Positions 16,004 through 23,489 of a stretch of 33,835 nucleotides of DNA are shown here, one piece after another (the stretch's first letter is position 1; each line of letters opens with the position of its first letter). The stretch comes from an uncultured Selenomonadaceae bacterium (GTDB lineage: Bacteria > Bacillota > Negativicutes > Selenomonadales > Selenomonadaceae): NCBI GenBank assembly GCA_905235685.1, contig CAJOMO010000012.1, positions 1 to 33,835 on the forward strand, written 5' to 3'. The translations under genes were made by a program, and so were the position numbers. The notes beneath the pieces are model-generated. The model searched no databases and was not told the origin of the DNA. It saw only the letters and a list, made by a program, of their open reading frames with translations.

Positions 16004-16378
16004 CGGTTCTCCGCTACGATAAATATGTACAAACTTGAAAGAAGTGATACATATTTATACAGTGATGTTCTCGCGAATCATCTTCCTGCTTCGACGCGTC
16101 CGCTTTTGCCGAGGCTACTCGCGTTTGATATGACGCTCCACAGGCTTAAATTCCCTAGTAGCGATAGGTACATATCTGAAGTTTCTTCTTCGTGAAACTC
16201 TTCAGATTTTGTAATTTGCCTTACGACTATCAGCAAATCACTGCTTGGTTTTCGCCGACCGTTCCTCCCTGCTCTCTTTGCGAAGCATTTCTGCAACGTC
16301 GCAGTCTTATGAGGAGCTATTGCAAGAGTGTATTTTTTTGCAATTTTGTTTAGATTTTTATAAACAGTTTTCAAGCCC
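16004..16378 (-). mobile_element. Relic resembling the right end of an IS200/IS605-type element
   Basis: About 375 bp interrupt the kinase. Minus-strand frames contain EFKPVERH and, in another frame, KQEDDSRE. From memory these resemble the C-terminal tails of TnpB proteins of IS200/IS605 elements. Near the end lies an 11-bp perfect inverted repeat (16019-16029 with 16048-16058), as expected of a subterminal hairpin. No intact tnpA or tnpB remains. An open frame at 16078-16380 crosses the relic but shows no protein character I can defend. Confidence 0.45.
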
Positions 16379-16804
16379 ACTCAGTTTAACCGATAACGGC
16401 GAGCCGGTAATTTTATCGCGAACAAGCCAAACTTCCTGCTCAATTTCGGTTTCTTTGACGTCGAAGGCGTACAATGCGGGAAAATCCGCCGCGCCTCCAA
16501 TTTTCCCTAAAACTTGACATTCATTTTCAAATTCCTCAAAATGTTTTGGCGCGTCCCTGGTTAACAATATCCGCGCCGTCTTGACAAATTTATCTTCGCA
16601 GAAAAAATACCGCCGAGCATATTGCTCCCAAAAGTCTTCGGGTACTTCGCCTGGATTAATTTTCAACATCCCGATTTCTTCGAAGTAAACGTATTCGTTG
16701 CTGGCGAAAACCAGCGGGCGCTTTTCTTCGGCGGAAATTTCATTGTATGACAAAAGTTTGACGCAGGAAAATTTATCAATCATCACGCGATAATCGAACG
16801 GCAA
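16358..16804 (-). pseudogene. Kinase N-lobe of the broken WbdD-like gene
   Basis: This frame continues the methyltransferase in the next reading frame. It begins with a linker (PLVFASNEYVYFEEIG) and then a kinase N-lobe, with a candidate ATP-binding lysine in KFVKTARILL and a helix-C glutamate in FENECQVLGKI. It ends at LSVKLSG, just before the catalytic half would start; the last few codons come from the inserted relic. The apparent TTG start at 16804 is an artefact of the frameshift, because the homologous reading continues upstream of it without a ribosome binding site. Restoring one A in the run at 16816-16819 joins it to the methyltransferase. Confidence 0.55.
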
Positions 16805-17337
16805 TACGACGCAGATTTTGTTCGAAGAGCCATTTCGAAAATGCAGGCGGGGATTTTTTGCGCCAAATAGCCAATAACCAACTTCACCTTAGAAAGTCCG
16901 TGCAAACCGCAAAGAGTATTGAAGACGCCAAAACTCACAACCAAATCGAAAGTTCCGGCGTTGAGTTTGTTAAGCGGATAATCTTCAATTCGCACCCAAT
17001 CAAACGTGATTTTCAAAGCCGGATTTTCGCCGCGAAGAATTTTCCACAGCTCCGAAAAAGCGCGGTCGCCGTCAATTGCAGTAACTTCAGCGCCCCACGA
17101 CGCCAGCGTCAGACTTGTAAATCCGAAACCGCAGCCAATTTCAAAAATGCGCAACGGGCGATTCAATTTCCTACTCAGTGCGTCATAAACTTTGCGGATA
17201 TCTTGAATTTTGTTTTGGTAAAGCCGCGAAATTTCGTTGTCGTATTCGGGGTGACCATATATCGGTTGGTAAATCTGCGGGAATTTTTTTAACACCGCCG
17301 CCAAATTCGTTTTGTTGGACAAAATAATCATCTCCAT
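16783..17337 (-). pseudogene. SAM-dependent methyltransferase domain of the broken WbdD-like gene
   Basis: A class I methyltransferase domain: motif I is IFEIGCGFGFTSL near residue 65, followed by the acidic VTAIDGD and the post-motif DLVVSFGVFNTL. The frame ends in about ten residues that look unrelated (KSASYCRSIIA). A one-base change in the A run at 16816-16819 would continue it into the linker and kinase. In WbdD the methyltransferase and kinase add a terminal methyl phosphate to O-antigen polysaccharide. The isolated domain could still be made, but the fusion partner is lost. No convincing ribosome binding site is seen before the ATG at 17337. The frameshift could also be a sequencing error; the insertion downstream could not. 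Confidence 0.6.
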
Positions 17338-17399
17338 TCGGCTAAAAATTTCAAGGTTTCAAAGCAAAATCCTGCACACAACCGCAAAAATATTAGCCC

Positions 17400-17428
17400 T
17401 TGACTTTTTGTCTAAAAGGAATTATCAT
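17400..17428 (+). promoter_or_regulatory. Promoter of groES-groEL
   Basis: TTGACT at 17400-17405 and TATCAT at 17423-17428 are 17 bp apart. No CIRCE inverted repeat (TTAGCACTC and its complement) and no clear CtsR repeat was found nearby. Confidence 0.65.
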
Positions 17429-17482
17429 ATAGGCGTTTTCAAGAAATGAAAGCAACGTAAATCATTTGGGAGGCTAGATAGT

Positions 17483-17764
17483 ATGATTAAACCACTCGGA
17501 GACAGAGTTGTCATTGAAGTTGCCGAAGTTGAGCTCAAGACTAAGAGCGGAATTATTATGCCGGAGACTTCAAAGGAAAAACCGCAGAAGGGCAAAGTCG
17601 TTGCAGTTGGCACGGGCAAACTTTTGGATAACGGCACGCGCGCCGTTCCCGAAGTCAAAGTTGGCGACGATATCATTTTTAACAAGTACGCGGGCAGCGA
17701 AGTCAAAGTGGACGATAAAGAATATCTCGTGATTCGCGAAAGTGATATTTTGGCGATTATCTAA
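17483..17764 (+). CDS. groS: Co-chaperonin GroES
   Basis: The 93-residue lid of the GroEL chaperonin. It starts [13 protein letters not shown], has the mobile loop around [19 protein letters not shown], and ends [14 protein letters not shown], all typical. GGGAGG precedes the ATG. The groEL gene follows after 19 bp, giving the universal groES-groEL order. The promoter at 17400-17428 reads as a housekeeping sigma promoter and lacks CIRCE. The upstream neighbour is the inactive methyltransferase-kinase gene on the other strand, so this operon has its own control region of about 145 bp. Confidence 0.98.
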   Translation: MIKPLGDRVVIEVAEVELKTKSGIIMPETSKEKPQKGKVVAVGTGKLLDNGTRAVPEVKVGDDIIFNKYAGSEVKVDDKEYLVIRESDILAII

Positions 17765-17783
17765 TTCGGAGGGAATTTTATAA

Positions 17784-19403
<1,620 letters not shown>

Positions 19404-19442
19404 TTTAAAATAGCAGTCCTTTCAAATCAATAAATAATCTTA

Positions 19443-19471
19443 GCTCCGGCGAAAGTCGGGGCGTTTTTTTT
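19443..19471 (+). terminator. Terminator of the groES-groEL operon
   Basis: GCTCCG pairs with CGGGGC around an 8-base loop and is followed by G and eight T. The ATG of the next gene begins at the base after the T run. Confidence 0.8.
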
Positions 19472-19732
19472 ATGATAAATTATGACAAAAATTTATGCGT
19501 GAAATGTGGCAACTGCGCGACGGAAAGTGAAAATGGCGGCGTGAAAATAATTGACGGGCGAATTGTGATTGACGAAAATTGCGTTGAAGATTGGGCTTTA
19601 ATCGCTGAAACCTGTCCGGTAGGAGCATTAACATTACAAACAAAAACAAAAGACGCCGCCCAAGGACGGGCGGCGCGAACCCCCGCCCGCGCCTCAAATG
19701 AGCTGGAAGCGAATTTCATAAGCGCGGGCTAG
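19472..19732 (+). CDS. Small 4Fe-4S ferredoxin-like protein with a repeat-derived tail
   Basis: Residues 1-55 look like a single-cluster ferredoxin: CVKCGNC (Cys9, 12, 15) and, later, CPVGAL (Cys48), plus Cys37. It would carry electrons in the cytoplasm. The ATG follows directly on the T run of the groEL terminator, and there is no ribosome binding site, so how it is translated is unclear. From about residue 65 the frame enters the three-hairpin element; its last 25 or so residues are encoded by hairpins H1 and H2, and the TAG stop lies just past H2. The domain is well supported. Expression, and whether the tail is functional, are doubtful. It may be a decaying gene. Confidence 0.6.
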   Translation: MINYDKNLCVKCGNCATESENGGVKIIDGRIVIDENCVEDWALIAETCPVGALTLQTKTKDAAQGRAARTPARASNELEANFISAG

Positions 19733-19774
19733 CCTTTCTTTGCAACTTTCTTTCTGCGATGAGAAAGAAAGTTG
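19654..19774 (-). repeat. Three-hairpin dispersed element, copy 2
   Basis: H1 (19654-19675) has an 8-bp stem and a 6-base loop; H2 (19685-19729) has the same stem and identical 29-base loop as copy 1; H3 (19743-19774) has a perfect 13-bp stem. H1 and H3 stems differ from copy 1 in sequence but keep full pairing. On the minus strand H1 is followed by TCTTTTGTTTTTG, making it a terminator for the DUF362 gene and the operon behind it. Confidence 0.75.
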
Positions 19775-19782
19775 ATAACAGA

Positions 19783-20841
19783 TTAAATTACTTCAACGAG
19801 TTCGTATTGCGGGTTACCCATTTTGAGATTAGCCATAGCGGCAAGTTGGTGGAGTCCTGCGCGAGATTCGATACGTTCAACCAAATCACGGTTACTGGTA
19901 GAATTATAAACCAAATCGCAACAAGCTTGATCTATTGCAAGAATATCAGTGGAGGCGCAAATTCCGATATCCGGAATAGTCGGCTCAGCGGCGGAAGTTC
20001 CCGCACAATCGCAGTCAACGCTCATTCTGCGCATAACGTTTAAGAAAACGATATGTTTGCCGAAAAAGTCACAGGTAGCTTTGCCGCTGTCAGCCATACG
20101 CTCCATAAATTCATCTTTGAGCGGCATAGTACCGTCGAACCACGAAGGACCAGGCGGAGGCATTTCAGCGCCAGGGTAGCCGTGAACTTGAACTTTACCG
20201 GTTTGCCCGCTCGCACAGCCAATCGCAATATTTTTCAAACTGCCGCCAAAGCCGCCCATAGCGTGACCTTTAAAATGTGTCAAGACAATCATTGAATCGT
20301 AGTAAGCCATATTCTGCCCCATGGCAACTTCCTGCAAATGAATACCGTTGCGAACAGGCAAAACAAAATCGCCGTCTTCGTCCATGATATCGACAGGGCA
20401 GAAAGTCCATCCATTAGTCCGCAAAGTTTCGCGGTGACCGGCTGTCGTATAACGAGCGCCTGCGTAAAGTGTGTTGCACTCCACGATATTTGAGTTGGGA
20501 ACTTGCGCCTGGAACGCTTGAACCATATCACGCGGCAAAATATTCGGACCGTGCGGCTCGCCCGTGTGCAATTTAATTCCAACTCTGCCGTAAATTTCGC
20601 CGTTAATCATTTGGTAAAGACGAATCAAATTTTCCGTGCTAATCGTGCGCATGAAATAAACTTTCGCCGCCGAACCTACCGGATTTTCAACCAATTTACT
20701 GCCGACAACCGGAGCTTGCCGAGTGAGCCTAATGTTTCGCGTTGTAAGAGTTGCCGCCTCTGAAACATTGATGCCGCCAACCGCAGTACCAATCGCCGCC
20801 ATTCCGGCCATTTTCAATAGATCTCTGCGCGAAATGTCCAT
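19783..20841 (-). CDS. DUF362-domain protein with Tat signal peptide
   Basis: A 352-residue protein that starts MDISRRDLLKMAGMAA. The twin-arginine motif SRRDLLK and the following hydrophobic stretch predict export by the Tat system, usually after cofactor insertion in the cytoplasm. The body matches DUF362: GIKLHTGEPHGPN, LTHFKGHAMGGFGGSLKNIAIG and several conserved cysteines. The biochemical role of DUF362 proteins is not settled, though many are linked to Fe-S proteins. There is no ferredoxin domain here. GGAGG lies before the ATG. It is the last gene of the minus-strand operon, 18 bp behind the aquaporin, and its 3' end runs into element copy 2. Confidence 0.85.
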   Translation of the reverse strand: MDISRRDLLKMAGMAAIGTAVGGINVSEAATLTTRNIRLTRQAPVVGSKLVENPVGSAAKVYFMRTISTENLIRLYQMINGEIYGRVGIKLHTGEPHGPNILPRDMVQAFQAQVPNSNIVECNTLYAGARYTTAGHRETLRTNGWTFCPVDIMDEDGDFVLPVRNGIHLQEVAMGQNMAYYDSMIVLTHFKGHAMGGFGGSLKNIAIGCASGQTGKVQVHGYPGAEMPPPGPSWFDGTMPLKDEFMERMADSGKATCDFFGKHIVFLNVMRRMSVDCDCAGTSAAEPTIPDIGICASTDILAIDQACCDLVYNSTSNRDLVERIESRAGLHQLAAMANLKMGNPQYELVEVI

Positions 20842-20859
20842 GTTAATACCTCCAAAAAT

Positions 20860-21543
20860 TTATTCGAGTGCCTTATAGATAAGCGCCGCCAGAGCCGCGC
20901 CAATCAGCGGGCCAAAAATGAATACCGGTAAACATTCAAGAGGCGCACCATTTCCGCCCGCCGCCGCAATTACCGCCGGACCAAAACTGCGCGCCGGATT
21001 TACCGAAGTCCCCGTTAATCCAATTCCTAAAATGTGGACGCCAACCAGCGTCAAACCAATCACTAAACCGCCAAATGAGCCGTGCTTTGCCTTTTCCGAA
21101 GTCACGCCCAAAATATTTATCACGAAAATAAATGTAAGCACAATCTCAACCAGCAAGCCCGCCATCGAACTGCCATTGACGCCCGCCAATCCATTTGTGC
21201 CTAAGCCGCCCGTCATATCCGGAACATTTCCCATTACAAAAATCGTCGCCAAAAGTTCAGCGCCAATCAGCGCCCCTATGCACTGCGCGATAACGTAATA
21301 AACAAAATCCTTGCCGCTCATTCGCCCGCTCAGCAAAACGCCCAACGATACCGCCGGATTGATATGACAGCCGGAAATGTTTCCAATCGAATAAGCCATC
21401 GCCACAATCGACAAGCCAAATGCAAACGCCGTTAAAATGTAGCCGCCGCCCAAAACCGCGTCGCAGCCAACAAGCATAGCCGTCCCGCAGCCCAAAACAA
21501 CCAGCGTCATTGTCCCAATACATTCGGCAATGTATTTCTTCAT
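20860..21543 (-). CDS. aqpZ: Aquaporin (MIP family, AqpZ-like)
   Basis: An integral membrane channel of 227 residues with six membrane segments and two half-helices. The two NPA boxes are in GCHINPAVSLG and GTSVNPARSFGP. The Arg after the second NPA and the His in VHILGIGLTGTS match the narrow filter of water-specific AqpZ rather than the wider GlpF channel. The ATG at 21543 is preferred over a TTG at 21549 because GGAGG then lies seven bases upstream. It starts two bases after the dapA stop, and its ribosome binding site lies inside dapA, so translation is coupled. Pairing with dapA has no obvious metabolic reason. Confidence 0.92.
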   Translation of the reverse strand: MKKYIAECIGTMTLVVLGCGTAMLVGCDAVLGGGYILTAFAFGLSIVAMAYSIGNISGCHINPAVSLGVLLSGRMSGKDFVYYVIAQCIGALIGAELLATIFVMGNVPDMTGGLGTNGLAGVNGSSMAGLLVEIVLTFIFVINILGVTSEKAKHGSFGGLVIGLTLVGVHILGIGLTGTSVNPARSFGPAVIAAAGGNGAPLECLPVFIFGPLIGAALAALIYKALE

Positions 21544-21545
21544 AT

Positions 21546-22439
21546 TCAAGCCTCCAATAATTTGTGATTGACCAGCGCCGCCTTGACTTGCTCTAAATGT
21601 TGCGGTTCAATTTCGCTGAGCGGCATTCGAACTTTCCCGACATTCCAGCCCAAAAGTTTCATTGCCGCCTTGACCGGAATTGGATTTACTTCACAAAAAA
21701 GCGCGTCAATTAAATCGCTGTAATCGATTTGTAATTTCGCCGCCGCCTCAACTTTTCCTTCAAAATAAAGCTGGCAAATCAAATGCGTATCCTTCGGCGC
21801 AACATTCGACAAAACAGAAATAACGCCCTTGCCGCCCAATGACAAAATCGGCACAATCTGATCGTCGTTGCCGGAATAAATCGCAAGTTCGTCGCCGCAA
21901 AGTCTGCGCGTTTTCACAATCGAAGATAAATCGCCGTTAGCTTCCTTCGCCGCCACGATATTTTTATGTTCAGCCAATTTCGCGTAAGTTTCCGGCTTAA
22001 TCGCAACGCCGGTTCGACTCGGAACGTTATAAACAATCATGGGAAGGCTGACGTTATCGGCGATTTTTTTGTAATGAGCAATCAAGCCGTTCTGCGTGCA
22101 TTTGTTGTAATAGGGCGTAACTAACAGCAGAGCGTCCGCACCAACTTTTTCTGCGTATTGCGAAAGTTGAATAGCGTAGGCGGTATCATTTGAGCCGGTG
22201 CCGGCAATGACGGGGACGCGCTTATTCACGGATTCGACGGCAAATTTAATCGCCGCCTTGTGTTCGTCGTCGTCCAAAGTTGCGGATTCGCCGGTCGTGC
22301 CGGTAATTATAATCGCGTCCGTGCCTTCAGAAATTTGGTTGTCGATAATTTTTCCCAGTTCCTCAAAATTAATCTTGCCGCTGTCGTCAAACGGCGTGAT
22401 AATCGCAACGCCCGCGCCCGTAAAAATCGTTCTCTTCAT
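21546..22439 (-). CDS. dapA: 4-hydroxy-tetrahydrodipicolinate synthase
   Basis: The first committed enzyme of the lysine and diaminopimelate pathway, condensing pyruvate with aspartate semialdehyde. The 297-residue barrel has the phosphate-type loop GTTGES, the catalytic Tyr in VYNVPSRTG and the Schiff-base Lys in VAAKEANGD. The ATG at 22439 has AGGAGAG upstream. The frame is open further up to 22496, but that part is the repeated end of the hydrolase gene. That ribosome binding site overlaps the stop of the upstream hydrolase fragment. A paralogue acting on other keto acids cannot be excluded, but the residues fit DapA. Confidence 0.94.
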   Translation of the reverse strand: MKRTIFTGAGVAIITPFDDSGKINFEELGKIIDNQISEGTDAIIITGTTGESATLDDDEHKAAIKFAVESVNKRVPVIAGTGSNDTAYAIQLSQYAEKVGADALLLVTPYYNKCTQNGLIAHYKKIADNVSLPMIVYNVPSRTGVAIKPETYAKLAEHKNIVAAKEANGDLSSIVKTRRLCGDELAIYSGNDDQIVPILSLGGKGVISVLSNVAPKDTHLICQLYFEGKVEAAAKLQIDYSDLIDALFCEVNPIPVKAAMKLLGWNVGKVRMPLSEIEPQHLEQVKAALVNHKLLEA

Positions 22440-22440
22440 A

Positions 22441-22626
22441 TTAACTCTCCTGTCTTGAATTGTAGTCAACTTTTTTGCTCGGCTGTAAATCTTCAAGTTT
22501 TGAATTTACAAATGGCAAAATCGCCGCCGCCGTCATTTCGTAATTGTCGAGAAAAGCCGTATGCCACGCTTTGGGAATGACGCACAGCCGCGAATTTGCG
22601 CAGAAAAATTTTTTGCCCACACTCAT
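22441..22626 (-). pseudogene. Duplicated C-terminal fragment of the alpha/beta hydrolase
   Basis: A 61-codon frame that repeats the end of the hydrolase gene next to it. It starts with the codons of MSVG, which in the full gene are internal, then skips about 30 residues, then matches the last 50 residues with only three changes. It starts in the overlap ATGA with the hydrolase stop, and an AGGAGAG lies before it, so it is probably translated. The fragment keeps the catalytic His region (KAWHTAF) but lacks the nucleophile and Asp, so it cannot be an enzyme. It is most likely the leftover of a tandem duplication. Confidence 0.7.
22445..22598. repeat. Direct repeat, copy A (hydrolase 3' end)
   Basis: A 154-bp stretch that matches 22633-22786 with four substitutions, at an offset of 188 bp. 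It includes the AGGAGA ribosome binding site that now serves dapA. Confidence 0.9.
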
Positions 22627-23480
22627 TGTTGGCTCTCCTGTCTTGAATTGTAGTCAACTTTTTTGCTCGGCTGTAAATTTTCAAGCTTTGAATTTATAAA
22701 TGGCAAAATCGCCGCCGCCGTCATTTCGTAATTGTCGAGAAAAACCGTATGCCACGCTTTGGGAATGACGCACAGCCGCGAATTTGGAATAAATTGATGC
22801 GCCGCCAAAACCGTAATAATCGGCGCGTGGTCGTCTTCGTCGCCAACAATTAACAGCACCGGACATTTTATCGCGCGGAAAATTTCTTCGCCAACGCTCA
22901 TATTGTGCCAGAAACGCATATACTTATCGCAAAAATCCTGCCAGCGTTCCGGCTCGGGCATAATCGATTTTTCGTATTCAACAAAATCAGCGTCGACTTT
23001 CGCCAAATCAGAAATTTTCATAGTGTCGCCGAAATAGCCCGCCTTCAAAGTTCCCGCGCCAATCGCAACAATCCTTTCGACTCGCGCAGGATACATCGCC
23101 GCAATTTTATAAGCGGTATACGCGCCGTCGCTGAAACCAACGATTTGAACTTTCTGCTCACCAGCCGCGTTCAAAACGGCAATGGCGTCGTCAGCTTTTT
23201 GCTCATAAGTCAAAGGCGCGCTGCCAATTTCGGAGCGCCCATGCCCGCGCGTCAACATCACGATAACTTTGTGGTTTTTGCGCAAATCGTCAATCAGCCG
23301 CCCCATTTCGTAAGGACTGCCAACTCCGCCGCCGTGCAAAATTAAAATCGGCTCGCCCTTGCCGTAAACTTCATAATAAATTTTGGCGTCGCCCGCCTGC
23401 GCGAAATTTCCAATCTTCACGTTATCGCCGTACGGAGTTTTAGCGCCTTCAGCCGCGCCCTGCATAAAATATCGCGCCAT
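22623..23480 (-). CDS. Alpha/beta hydrolase
   Basis: A 285-residue serine hydrolase. The oxyanion-hole motif HGGG is near residue 49. The nucleophile Ser sits in VGFSDGAY (GxSxG), a candidate acid Asp is in VGDEDDHAP, and the catalytic His is in KAWHTVFLDN. The lid region (GYFGDTMKISDLAKVD to WHNMSVGEEIF) is of ordinary size. No signal peptide is visible. The substrate cannot be told from sequence; esters or C-C bonded metabolites are both possible. GAGGTG precedes the ATG, which is nine bases behind the M16 protease stop. Its 3' end carries direct repeat copy B, and the last codons overlap the start of the duplicated fragment. Confidence 0.88.
   Translation of the reverse strand: MARYFMQGAAEGAKTPYGDNVKIGNFAQAGDAKIYYEVYGKGEPILILHGGGVGSPYEMGRLIDDLRKNHKVIVMLTRGHGRSEIGSAPLTYEQKADDAIAVLNAAGEQKVQIVGFSDGAYTAYKIAAMYPARVERIVAIGAGTLKAGYFGDTMKISDLAKVDADFVEYEKSIMPEPERWQDFCDKYMRFWHNMSVGEEIFRAIKCPVLLIVGDEDDHAPIITVLAAHQFIPNSRLCVIPKAWHTVFLDNYEMTAAAILPFINSKLENLQPSKKVDYNSRQESQQ
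22633..22786. repeat. Direct repeat, copy B (within the hydrolase gene)
   Basis: The 154-bp partner of 22445-22598, forming the genuine 3' coding end of the hydrolase. The four differences include three that change an amino acid. Confidence 0.9.
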
Positions 23481-23489
23481 ATCAGCACC

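Noticed and set aside
16078..16380. A 100-codon minus-strand frame in the kinase interruption
   Set aside because: It crosses the junction of the relic, has no recognisable domain, and other frames of the same stretch better match transposon-like tails.
19480..19719. A minus-strand frame starting in H2 (MKFASSSFEARAGVR), also present in copy 1
   Set aside because: There is no ribosome binding site, and the frames part after H1; the shared codons follow from the conserved RNA loop.
22493..22684. Open frames crossing the two direct repeats
   Set aside because: They read the repeated DNA out of the hydrolase frame, have no ribosome binding site, and are shadows of the duplication.
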